A program made the translations under genes and the position numbers. Below the pieces are notes generated by a model that saw only the letters and a list, made by a program, of their open reading frames with translations, was not told the DNA's origin and did no database searches. Below are positions 9,152 to 19,432 of a stretch of DNA of 64,000 nt, piece by piece. Source of the stretch: Pseudomonadota bacterium (GTDB lineage: Bacteria; Pseudomonadota; Alphaproteobacteria; Sneathiellales; Sneathiellaceae); assembly GCA_024743055.1 (NCBI GenBank), contig JANSXH010000006.1, forward strand, positions 156,868-220,867, given 5' to 3'. Every line of letters begins with the position of its first letter. Position 1 is the first letter of the stretch.

Positions 9152-9793
9152 GACAGGAGTGAATCAAATTGACGGCATCAGGTCAACCGGAAAATCAAAT
9201 TTATGTTAAATTTCGGGTATTTCTGACTTGCTACACAGATATAGACTCAATTCGACGGCCCGGTTGACCCAATGTCGCAACCTTCTTTAAAGGCTTCCAT
9301 TTACGGATTGATATATTAGGCTGTTTAGGGATTGGCTCGCTCACCAGGAGTGAATATAACCGCCCTCACCGGTTCTTTGGCAGATACCTTCCTTTACGGA
9401 ACATACCTTCCACCCTAGAACAGCCCGGACAGGCCTGTGGTAGAGCTATGACGGACCAAGCCCTTACTTTGGCATGAACTCCGGCACTTACCACAGATAT
9501 ATCACCTGACGATTGAACCCAGACTGTCTGAACCTGGACCAACCCATCCCGGATCGACCCGCCATCCCGGCGCTTCCAGACAGCTGAACACGAACCTCCG
9601 TATCAAACATCGCCTGATATCAGAACATTCGCATCTAACTTCCGTGACCAGTCCCAAAGCCGCCTTGGTGACACTCACAACTGATCAACGCCTAATATGT
9701 TATTGATTTTGCTTAAGAAAGTCATCCATTACATTGTAATAGTCAGCGTAACATCGCTCTCGCGCGTCATCTGGCAATGAGACTACAAGCTAG
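9152..9793. other. Gene-free stretch of about 640 bp, possibly structured RNA or decayed sequence
   Basis: No open frame of gene length and no recognisable tRNA, tmRNA, RNase P or SRP RNA is seen here. The middle (about 9230-9700) is not AT-rich like an ordinary promoter region. It contains a perfect 8-bp inverted repeat, CTGTGGTA (9435-9442) with TACCACAG (9489-9496), whose 46-nt interior can pair further (CCAAG with CTTTGG). Other elements are a CAGACTGTCTG palindrome near 9522, two ATCCCGG copies near 9546 and 9564, and two ATACCTTCC copies near 9385 and 9402. It could be an unannotated structured RNA or the remains of a gene. Confidence 0.35.
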
Positions 9794-10201
9794 TTATTCA
9801 GATGGGACAGCCGGATCTTTCGAATGTTCCGTTCCCTCCCCCGGCGTGATAAACAGCATCCGGGTTAGTTCGGAAACCTTGGCGGTGTGCCAGATGTTTC
9901 GCGGGACCACGGCATAGGCGCCGCTCTGGTCCAGTTTAAGGGTCTCATCCCCATCACTCTTTCGCAAAACCAGTTCCGCCCGACCGGATACCAGCATCAC
10001 GATTTCCTCCCCTTTGGGATGCCTCTCCCAGACGCCCCAGTCTTCGGAAAATTCATAGGCGGCGATCAGCACATGGTCTTTAAAATTATTATAGTCCCGG
10101 TCCAGCTTGTCATAGAAACCCGGCGACATGTTGACCTGATCGATAGCCAAGCCCGGCTTCAAAACAGCCATCGTTTCAAACACTGATTTTATTTTTGTCA
10201 T
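9794..10201 (-). CDS. Cupin-domain protein
   Basis: A 135-aa single-domain cupin. The conserved beta-barrel motifs are visible: GVWERHPKGEEIVMLVSG (first motif with His and Glu) and GAYAVVPRNIWHTAKV (second motif with a conserved His), then FITPGEGTEH. Substrate and reaction cannot be told from sequence. GAGGAA precedes the ATG. It lies 19 bp downstream of the broken SRPBCC gene, which follows the ArsR-type regulator, so the three probably form one transcript controlled at the promoter near 11050. Confidence 0.82.
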   Translation of the reverse strand: MTKIKSVFETMAVLKPGLAIDQVNMSPGFYDKLDRDYNNFKDHVLIAAYEFSEDWGVWERHPKGEEIVMLVSGRAELVLRKSDGDETLKLDQSGAYAVVPRNIWHTAKVSELTRMLFITPGEGTEHSKDPAVPSE

Positions 10202-10220
10202 TATTTACATTCCTCTTGGC

Positions 10221-10691
10221 CTATGAATTATGCAACTCCTCGGCGAGCCTGGCAAGCTGCGCGAGGGCGGTTCCCCACCCCTCCATAAAGCCCATATCCG
10301 CATGCTTTTGGCAGTCTTCCCTATTCTTGTGCATAGCTGTCGTCGTATAGAGAGTGCCCTCAGGATGATCTTCCAGGGTGATGATGGCCGTGAGGAAAGC
10401 CTGCTCATTGAGCCGCCATCCCCCTTGCAGGGCGTCCGTAAAGACGATCCGTTCGTTCTCGATCACCTCCAGAAAACAGCCTTCCTTTTCATGTACGATT
10501 GTCCCGTCTTCCTGTTTCATCGTGGCCTTGAAGGCGCCGCCGGCAACCAGCTCATGCTTGTTTGAAGCTGTCGTGACCGGCGCCGGCGTCCACCATTTTT
10601 CGAAATGCTTCGGCTCTTTTCAGGCTTTCCAGACGGTCGAGCGCGGGGCTTTGATAATGCGTGAGATCGTAAGATCATTGGAAGTCGTCAT
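10221..10691 (-). pseudogene. SRPBCC (AHSA1/activator of Hsp90-like) gene with an in-frame stop
   Basis: Read from the ATG at 10691, which overlaps the regulator's stop by 4 bp, the frame gives MTTSNDLTISRIIKAPRSTVWKA, a TGA stop at codon 24 (10620-10622), then KEPKHFEKWWTPAPV and on without break to a normal SRPBCC C terminus at 10221 (156 codons). Family members have Trp at this site (VWKAWxxP), so one base change, TGG to TGA, explains the stop. A 99-aa remainder could start at the ATG at 10520 but lacks the first strand and helix. It is either a fresh nonsense mutation or a sequencing error. ArsR-SRPBCC pairs are a familiar arrangement. Confidence 0.82.
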
Positions 10692-11032
10692 GAGAGTTCC
10701 TCATCTGAAGATAAATTTTCAACATAAGCCGCCAGTCGGTCTGCCCGCCCTTCCCACACCGCCCGTTGCTCCTCTAGCCAGGTCTCGGCTTCGGTGAGTG
10801 TTTTCTGTTTGATCTGGCAGGTACGCACCCGCCCGACCTTCTTTGAACTGATCAATCCAGAGTCTTCCAGAACACCGATATGTTTCATAAAGGACGGCAA
10901 CGCCATATCAAAAGGCACGGCCAGTTCACTAACGGTGGCGGGCGATCGGCCAAGCTGTTCTATAACGGCCCGGCGGGTCGGATCTGCAAGGGCGTGAAAC
11001 ACGCCGTCCAGAGCAGGTTGATTGTTTTCCAT
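10688..11032 (-). CDS. ArsR/SmtB-family winged-helix transcriptional regulator
   Basis: A 114-aa winged-helix repressor of the ArsR-like subfamily that accompanies SRPBCC genes. Signatures are HALADPTRRAVIEQL at the N terminus and the recognition region SELAVPFDMALPSFMKHIGVLEDSGLI followed by the wing KKVGRVRTCQIK. No cysteine metal-binding motif is present, so metal sensing is not indicated. Its stop overlaps the SRPBCC start (ATGA). Its own ATG is only about 7 nt from a strong -10 element and has no ribosome binding site, so the message is probably leaderless. It likely represses its own operon through the adjoining inverted repeat. Confidence 0.9.
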   Translation of the reverse strand: MENNQPALDGVFHALADPTRRAVIEQLGRSPATVSELAVPFDMALPSFMKHIGVLEDSGLISSKKVGRVRTCQIKQKTLTEAETWLEEQRAVWEGRADRLAAYVENLSSDEELS

Positions 11033-11036
11033 ATGG

Positions 11037-11067
11037 CTAAGTATAGGGAGAAAAATACTTAGGTCAA
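11037..11067 (-). promoter_or_regulatory. Promoter and inverted-repeat operator of the ArsR-SRPBCC-cupin operon
   Basis: On the - strand, TTGACC (11062-11067), a 16-bp spacer and TATACT (11040-11045) make a good sigma-70 promoter. A perfect 8-bp inverted repeat, CTAAGTAT (11037-11044) with ATACTTAG (11055-11062), covers the -10 and spacer, as expected for an ArsR-type operator; a further CTAAGTG half-site lies at about 11071. The -10 ends 7 nt before the regulator ATG, predicting a leaderless transcript. Confidence 0.68.
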
Positions 11068-11128
11068 TGGCTAAGTGTTTATGTTGGGGTTATATTACAG
11101 GAAATAGGTAAGCAACGAGCTCTACTCT

Positions 11129-13012
11129 TTACCCGTCCGGCAGCCCCGCGGCACGAAAATGGTTGATTATTTTCTGCATCTGTTCCGGCGGTTCATGAGG
11201 GGCGTTGTGGAGGACTTTGAGGGTGAAATCCGGATTGATCTCGAGGATTTCCCGCGCAACGGCCTTGGCCTTCTCCACTTCCCCAAGCTCCATATAGGCA
11301 AAGATTTTCACCCGCCGGAGCGACAGGGAGTTCTTGAAGGAAACAAGCGCCCGCTCCGCCTCCACCAGAGCGATCTCCTGATTGCCAGCCAGGGTATTCA
11401 GGAAAGAAGAAATCCAGTCATAACCAGGGCCATAGAGCGGATTTTGGCGCTTGGCCCTTGCCATCCAGTCGAGGCCTTCATCAGCCCGGCCCTTGAAGCC
11501 CAGGACCATTGCTACATCAATCAGCATTTCCGGATCGTTAGGGTTTAGGGCGGCCGCCCGTTCGCATTCAGACAGGGCGAGATCATGGGCCTTGTCCGCA
11601 TAGAGATGCATGATGCAGAGGATATTCAGTGTCCGGTAATCCTGCGGGTCCAGCTCATAGGCGATTTGCGCATGTTCCCGCCCCTTTTGAAGGGATTCCT
11701 TTGGTGTATCCGACAAGTTCAGCCGCCAGGCGGTTACATAGCGATCCGCGAGCAAGGCTTGAGCCGCCGCAAAGTTGGGCTCGAGCTCGACGGCCCGCTC
11801 CAGCTCGGCAATGCTTTGCTTCATAGCGTCCTTGCCGTACTTGAACTTGGAGGCCCGCAGATACAAATCATAGGCCTTCAGGCTTTCTGCATCCTTGAGG
11901 TTCAGGGCGCGGGTTTGCGCCCGGCCAACCAGGACCGAGGACAATGTCGAGGCAATCCGGTCGGTCAGTTGCTCCTGAACATCAATGACCAGATCAACCG
12001 GCACATCGAAATCCTCCGCCCAGATATTGCGGTTCTGCAGTGTATCAACCAGCTGCGCCGTCACCTGGATTTCTTCAGGCCCCTGTTGATAGGTACCGAG
12101 CAGGACATATTGCACACCAAGCTCTTTCGCCACGTCCTCAGCCTTCACCTGTTTGCCTTTGTAGGTAAAGGTGGAGCTCCCGGAGACCACAAACAGCTCC
12201 GGAAATTTGGACAAATTGGTCAGAATGGCGTTAGTAAATCCATCAGCCTGATAGGCCGTCTCCTTATCGCCCACGGGGTCGACAAAGGGTAGCACGGCGA
12301 TGGAAGGTTTATCCGGCAAAGGGGCCTCTGCCACCAACCCGCCGCCCAGATATCCTTTCCAGGGCTGCCACCAGAGAAGGCCTGCAGCGATTACGATCAA
12401 GGCTGCCACGGCTGCAAAAAACTTCATCGGGATCTTGCCAGCAGATTGCGCGGGCGGGGCGACAGGTATGATCGGGGTTGTCAGCTTGTCCGTTTTTTCA
12501 TTCAAAGTGACGAAGAAAATAGAAACGGCACCGGTGACATTCTTGACCTCGACGGCGCCGCGGTCTTCCAGATCCAGATCCAGCCGGTCTTTAAGCTCCC
12601 GCTGAACATTCTCACTAAGGCAGATCCCGCCGGTTTCCGCCTGCCCCTCAAGACGCGCGGCGAGATTGACCCCTTCGCCAAAGACATCCTCCCCCTCAAC
12701 AATCACATCACCGATATTGATGCCCATGCGATAGGCGGCGCGATCCGCCTCCGGCAGCCCGGAATTCCGGTTCTTGAAATGGGATTGCACCTCAACTGCA
12801 AACTGAACCGCATTGATAACACTGGGAAATTCAAGCAAGGCCCCATCGCCCATCAGCTTTATGGTGCGGCCATTATATTGGGCTATTTTGGGCTCGATAA
12901 GGGTCTCGCGGTCGCTCTTTATCAGGGTCAGGGTGCCGACCTCATCGGCCTGCATCCGCGCCGTATAGCCAACCATATCCATGGCAACAATCGCCGCCAA
13001 CCGCCGCTCCAT
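11129..13012 (-). CDS. Class III adenylate/guanylate cyclase with TolB-like and TPR regions
   Basis: A multidomain signalling protein, 627 aa from the chosen start. Order: cytoplasmic class III cyclase domain (residues ~1-170; metal Asp in AMDMVGYT and KLMGDGALLEF, and VNLAARLE with the transition-state Asn/Arg), a linker, one membrane segment (FFAAVAALIVIAAGLLWW), a FlgO/TolB-like N-terminal region (KPSIAVLPFVD ... FVVSGSSTFTYKGK) and TPR-like helices to the end. The catalytic residues seem intact, so cAMP or cGMP synthesis is likely. GGGAGG lies 6 nt before the ATG at 13012, which matches the family start MERRLAAI; an ATG 30 bp upstream (13042) is the alternative. Confidence 0.9.
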   Translation of the reverse strand: MERRLAAIVAMDMVGYTARMQADEVGTLTLIKSDRETLIEPKIAQYNGRTIKLMGDGALLEFPSVINAVQFAVEVQSHFKNRNSGLPEADRAAYRMGINIGDVIVEGEDVFGEGVNLAARLEGQAETGGICLSENVQRELKDRLDLDLEDRGAVEVKNVTGAVSIFFVTLNEKTDKLTTPIIPVAPPAQSAGKIPMKFFAAVAALIVIAAGLLWWQPWKGYLGGGLVAEAPLPDKPSIAVLPFVDPVGDKETAYQADGFTNAILTNLSKFPELFVVSGSSTFTYKGKQVKAEDVAKELGVQYVLLGTYQQGPEEIQVTAQLVDTLQNRNIWAEDFDVPVDLVIDVQEQLTDRIASTLSSVLVGRAQTRALNLKDAESLKAYDLYLRASKFKYGKDAMKQSIAELERAVELEPNFAAAQALLADRYVTAWRLNLSDTPKESLQKGREHAQIAYELDPQDYRTLNILCIMHLYADKAHDLALSECERAAALNPNDPEMLIDVAMVLGFKGRADEGLDWMARAKRQNPLYGPGYDWISSFLNTLAGNQEIALVEAERALVSFKNSLSLRRVKIFAYMELGEVEKAKAVAREILEINPDFTLKVLHNAPHEPPEQMQKIINHFRAAGLPDG

Positions 13013-13085
13013 CCCGCGCCTCCCACGTTGAGATAACGCCATGGTACAGAATGGCGGGTGTTAAGGATAGTCTAATGGAAAGAGT

Positions 13086-13709
13086 TCATGAAAATCGGGC
13101 GAGAAGAACCGAATGACCGTCGCAGTCGGGATCGTCGGGGATAAATTTTATAACTTCGAGGCCATGACTTTCGAGGATCATACGATATTCCTCTAAAGAA
13201 AGGCTGGCATGATAGACCCGATCATCGCCGACATGGCCATCCACCTCTCCCTCCTCTGGCCCAACGGTGAGCATCAGGGCGCCGGGGGCTTTGAGATGAG
13301 CGGCAAAGAGTGGCAGGACCTGGCGCTGTTCCTCCCGGGTCAGGTGGAAAAAGCTGTTCCAGGCGATCAGGCCGTGGAATTTTTCGGGCAGATCGAGGGA
13401 TCGCATATCCATCTGCCGCCAGTCATGATCGGGAAAACGGGCACGCGCCAGCCGGATCATCCCGGAGGACGCATCCACCCCCGTCAGTTGAAACCCGCGC
13501 CCGATGATATAGTCCGCAATCGGTTCCGCCGACCCACAACCCACATCCAGCACTTCTGCGGTCTCTGGCAGCAAATCCAGGAACCGGTCCAGCCAGGCCT
13601 TCTCAATCAGCCCCTTATACCGCTCCGCATCAAACCGCACCGAATTGCGCTCATACACGTCCTGCGTTGTCAGGGCGAGCTCAGCGAGGGTGAGATTTGG
13701 ATCGGGCAT
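13086..13709 (-). CDS. Class I SAM-dependent methyltransferase
   Basis: A 207-aa Rossmann-fold methyltransferase. Motif I (VLDVGCGSAEP, residues 53-63) binds SAM; motif II is QLTGVDASSGMIRLAR, and the post-II acidic loop is WRQMDMRSLDLP. The rest resembles generic methyltransferase-11/25 proteins. The substrate cannot be inferred. It lies between the cyclase and a small membrane ORF, all on the - strand, in the accessory block between ftsB and eno. Confidence 0.87.
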   Translation of the reverse strand: MPDPNLTLAELALTTQDVYERNSVRFDAERYKGLIEKAWLDRFLDLLPETAEVLDVGCGSAEPIADYIIGRGFQLTGVDASSGMIRLARARFPDHDWRQMDMRSLDLPEKFHGLIAWNSFFHLTREEQRQVLPLFAAHLKAPGALMLTVGPEEGEVDGHVGDDRVYHASLSLEEYRMILESHGLEVIKFIPDDPDCDGHSVLLARFS

Positions 13710-13718
13710 GATTGTTAT

Positions 13719-13973
13719 TTAAAGGTTTTTGAGAATCAATCTCAGCATAAATGCAGCAACTGCAAGAAGACTAATTTGTAAATAGTATTTTTGGCATACT
13801 TTTTTTAATTTTTCCTCATCTCTTGCATTTACGAACGGCCAAATTCTGAGAAGTATGACTTCACCTATGGGTATCCCCAGATCATCCAGTTTGCCCAAGA
13901 AATCCAACGTCCTGTAAATAAATAGGGGAAGGCAGATTACTATTATGATCAAATGAACTAAAAGCTCATCCAT
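13719..13973 (-). CDS. Small membrane protein of unknown function
   Basis: I do not recognise this 84-aa protein. It has an N-terminal hydrophobic helix (LLVHLIIIVICLPLFIY), a middle region with charged residues (NARDEEKLKKVCQKYY) and a C-terminal hydrophobic helix (LQISLLAVAAFMLRLIL), suggesting two membrane passes with a cytoplasmic or periplasmic loop. The DNA is much more AT-rich than the adjoining methyltransferase and eno. It starts about 50 bp downstream of the eno stop and ends 10 bp before the methyltransferase start. Confidence 0.55.
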   Translation of the reverse strand: MDELLVHLIIIVICLPLFIYRTLDFLGKLDDLGIPIGEVILLRIWPFVNARDEEKLKKVCQKYYLQISLLAVAAFMLRLILKNL

Positions 13974-14024
13974 ATCATCTCCTATTTACCTCGACATGGA
14001 ATACTCCATAAATTTTTGAGAATA

Positions 14025-15311
<1,287 letters not shown>

Positions 15312-16151
15312 CTATGGATTGAGGTTTTTAGCGAGGTTGTCGAATTTCTGTAAGGTAGCGAGCAGGCCTTCCATCTGATCAATGGGGACCATGTTCGGGC
15401 CATCTGACGGCGCATTATCGGGATCATCATGGGTTTCCATGAAGACCATGGCAACGCCAACACTGACGGCGGCGCGGGCCAGCACGGGGACAAATTCCCT
15501 CTGTCCGCCCGAAGACGTGCCCTGCCCGCCCGGCTGCTGTACGGAATGAGTGGCATCGAAGACGACGGGCTGCCCAGTCTGCTCGGCCATGATGGCGAGG
15601 CTGCGCATGTCGGAAACAAGGGTGTTATAACCAAACATGGCGCCGCGCTCCGTCAGCAGGACTTTCGGGTTGCCGCTGTCGATCAGCTTGGCCGCGACAT
15701 TTTTCATATCCCAGGGGGCCAGAAACTGCCCTTTCTTGACATTAACCACCTTACCAGTCGCCGCAGCGGCCAGCAGAAGATCAGTCTGGCGACAGAGATA
15801 AGCCGGGATCTGTAGCACGTCGACGGCATCGCCGAGAGCCGCGCACTGTTCTGGCAGATGCACATCGGTCAGAACCGGAATGCCGAACTCACTGCGGATG
15901 CGCTCAAAAACAGGGATCGCCCCTTCCAGGCCGAGCCCACGCTGTGCCTTTAAGGATGTGCGGTTTGCTTTATCGAAAGAGGTCTTATAGACAAGCCCCA
16001 TGCCGAGTTTTTGAGTTATTTCATGCAATTGTCCGGCGATGTCCACGGCGTGGATCATACTTTCCATCTGGCAAGGTCCGGCGATAATGGCGAGTGGCAG
16101 GTCGTTGCCGACAGTGAGATTGCCGATTTGCACATGTTTGCTGTTCGTCAT
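15312..16151 (-). CDS. kdsA: 3-deoxy-8-phosphooctulonate synthase (KDO-8-P synthase)
   Basis: Condenses phosphoenolpyruvate with arabinose 5-phosphate to KDO 8-phosphate for lipopolysaccharide. The 279-aa protein shows [21 protein letters not shown] and [12 protein letters not shown]. The Cys in AGPC occupies the position that is Cys in metal-dependent enzymes such as that of Aquifex and Asn in the metal-independent E. coli type. This one should therefore be metal-dependent (family knowledge applied to the visible residue). It starts 2 bp after pyrG. Confidence 0.96.
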   Translation of the reverse strand: MTNSKHVQIGNLTVGNDLPLAIIAGPCQMESMIHAVDIAGQLHEITQKLGMGLVYKTSFDKANRTSLKAQRGLGLEGAIPVFERIRSEFGIPVLTDVHLPEQCAALGDAVDVLQIPAYLCRQTDLLLAAAATGKVVNVKKGQFLAPWDMKNVAAKLIDSGNPKVLLTERGAMFGYNTLVSDMRSLAIMAEQTGQPVVFDATHSVQQPGGQGTSSGGQREFVPVLARAAVSVGVAMVFMETHDDPDNAPSDGPNMVPIDQMEGLLATLQKFDNLAKNLNP

Positions 16152-16153
16152 GT

Positions 16154-17794
<1,641 letters not shown>

Positions 17795-17823
17795 TTATAA
17801 CCAATTTAAACTGTGTCGTGAAA

Positions 17824-17860
17824 TAAAAAGAGGCGGCAAATCCGCCGCCTCGTGATTTTT
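17824..17860 (-). terminator. Rho-independent terminator downstream of secG
   Basis: A perfect 8-bp stem (GAGGCGGC at 17830-17837, loop AAATCC, GCCGCCTC at 17844-17851) is flanked by T tracts in both directions. On the - strand it is followed by TTTTTATTT (17824-17829 and beyond) and on the + strand by GTGATTTTTTTT. It lies 20-45 bp after the secG stop and should end the secG transcript. Confidence 0.85.
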
Positions 17861-17872
17861 TTTGTAACCGGA

Positions 17873-18247
17873 CTATTCCGAGATCGGAGCGGCTGGCTCC
17901 GATGGGGCTGTGGAAGCAGGTGCTCCCCCTTCGCTTCCGCCATTTGTCACATCCGGAAGCGGTGCCAGACGATCTGATTCAGGCACTGTCAGCGGAGAAT
18001 CAAGAATTGAGGCAGGTGCTGTGTGAGTGCCGCTAACAATTGCCAACAGAATACTGGTTACCATGAAGGCTGCAGCCAAGGCCGCTGTGGTCCGGGTCAG
18101 CAGGTTCGCCGCACCGCGACTGCTCATGGCACCACCGCCACCGCCGCCGCCAATGCCAAGCGCCCCACCTTCGGAGCGCTGCAACAGGACCACGCCGACC
18201 AGAACGATCGCGATCAGCACATGAACGACCAACAGAATTGTTTCCAT
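17873..18247 (-). CDS. secG: Preprotein translocase subunit SecG
   Basis: An accessory subunit of the SecYEG channel. The 124-aa protein has a first membrane helix (LLVVHVLIAIVLVGVVLL), the conserved cytoplasmic loop QRSEGGALGIGGGGGG with a glycine run and MSSRGAANLLTRTT, a second helix (ALAAAFMVTSILLAIVSG), then an Ala/Pro/Glu-rich tail of about 45 residues not needed for the core fold. Location next to tpiA or pyrG is usual in alphaproteobacteria; here a phosphatase, a hydrolase and an NTF2-like gene intervene before tpiA. Confidence 0.94.
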   Translation of the reverse strand: METILLVVHVLIAIVLVGVVLLQRSEGGALGIGGGGGGGAMSSRGAANLLTRTTAALAAAFMVTSILLAIVSGTHTAPASILDSPLTVPESDRLAPLPDVTNGGSEGGAPASTAPSEPAAPISE

Positions 18248-18380
18248 AATCTTCCAAACCCAAATGGGCCGGACACGACCCGTCCAGCCTCAAAAATAAC
18301 AATTGGGGGTTCTCTACACCAAAGTCAACCAGAATGCTAGGGGCTAGTTGGCGATAAATGACTGCCTAAAGGCAGGGGGT

Positions 18381-19070
18381 TTACGCCCCTGCCCCTCTTA
18401 TCTGGGTAATGGCCGACTGGAAGGCCGGTTGCTGGATTATCACATCGGCATAGGCATGACCCAGCACCTGCCCGGAATTCACATCAATGGGATAATGCTG
18501 CCCAGCCACAACCCGACCATAACCGATCTGGTTACTGAAATCCCTCAGCTCTGGTTCCCGCTCCGGAAAGACCTCAGAGAGTAATCTCGCATAGACCGTC
18601 GCTCGAATAGTATGGCCGCTCGGGTAGGACGCCACGGGCCGTGCCTCACCTACAGGCTGCACCTGGTCACTCACCTGATGGGGCCGCGGAAAGTTATATT
18701 GTGCTTTCACCGCGTCGTAATTAAGCCGCACCCGATCAATGGCCGTATCGAGGGTCTGCTTCAAAGCCTCTGCATCGACCGAATTCAACTCCGCTTCAAG
18801 GATCGGCACGAAGCGGTCAAAATCCAGCGGTTGGGAGACAAACGCCACCTCTTCTTCCGAGCGCATTTCCTGCAGCTCCAGCACCGCCGCCATCTCGGCA
18901 TCAAAGGCCGGGGAGCCAACGGTTGGCGGCGTCGGGATCAACGCCTCCGCCACCACGGCGCCATCGGGCAGAAACTTCTGCCGCTCCGCCTTCTCCGCCG
19001 CTACCCCGGCCACTCCCAGCCCAAATACGATCACGGCAATCGCTACCGTCGTTCTGTTTACGTATTTCAT
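18381..19070 (-). CDS. Class A non-specific acid phosphatase (PAP2 superfamily), periplasmic
   Basis: A secreted phosphatase, 229 aa from the chosen start. It has an N-terminal signal peptide (KYVNRTTVAIAVIVFGLGVAGVAAE). The three-part PAP2 signature is present: KAQYNFPRP, SYPSGHTIRATVYARLLSE and GYGRVVAGQHYPIDVNSG, with the catalytic His residues and the Asp. The frame is open 52 codons further upstream, but GGGAGAAGGGG directly before the ATG at 19070 and the signal peptide decide the start. It resembles PhoN/PhoC enzymes that release phosphate from a range of esters. Confidence 0.9.
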   Translation of the reverse strand: MKYVNRTTVAIAVIVFGLGVAGVAAEKAERQKFLPDGAVVAEALIPTPPTVGSPAFDAEMAAVLELQEMRSEEEVAFVSQPLDFDRFVPILEAELNSVDAEALKQTLDTAIDRVRLNYDAVKAQYNFPRPHQVSDQVQPVGEARPVASYPSGHTIRATVYARLLSEVFPEREPELRDFSNQIGYGRVVAGQHYPIDVNSGQVLGHAYADVIIQQPAFQSAITQIRGAGA

Positions 19071-19432
19071 ACCCCTTCTCCCTTTTAGAGTATTTGCTCT
19101 AATCTGGTAAATGGAGATAAAGGGGTTAATTTCAAGAGCGGCACTAGTTGTTTTTCTAATATACCTTTGAGTGTTAGGATAAGTCTCTTTGGTGAACGGT
19201 TTTGCCTCACCTGGTACTTCTGACAATTTGAGCAGCCTTGACGTTGTTCCGTATTCCGATTACTGGCTGGCGACCTTCAGCTTTTGCTGAAATTTATATG
19301 TCTGGCATTGAAGCACTTTTGCAGGTCATATCGAGTGGAGGTTTTTCCTGCAACAGGACAATCGGTCAAAATTTGATAGATTTTTTAAGTATCAGTTGAT
19401 GTGCTAGTTATTCGAGCGGACGAGTTGGAAAA
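19071..19432. other. Divergent intergenic region, 362 bp
   Basis: This lies between the acid phosphatase (leftward) and an alpha/beta hydrolase (rightward) and must hold both promoters. Visible elements are a perfect 6-bp inverted repeat TTAGAG/CTCTAA (19085-19102) just upstream of the phosphatase start, possibly an operator, and a hairpin TTCAGC-TTTT-GCTGAA (19276-19291). No gene was found. Confidence 0.4.

Noticed and set aside
9152..9793. tmRNA, 6S RNA, RNase P RNA or SRP RNA in the gene-free block
   Set aside because: The conserved cores I could look for are missing: no tmRNA tag or TTCRANYC arm with pairing stem, no GAGGAAAGTCC of RNase P, no SRP helix-8 motif. Only a short GGTCCGTC resembles part of E. 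coli 6S, which is not enough.
10620..10622. UGA read as Trp or selenocysteine
   Set aside because: UGA is a normal stop for many genes in this window and no recoding element is visible; a point mutation or read error is simpler.
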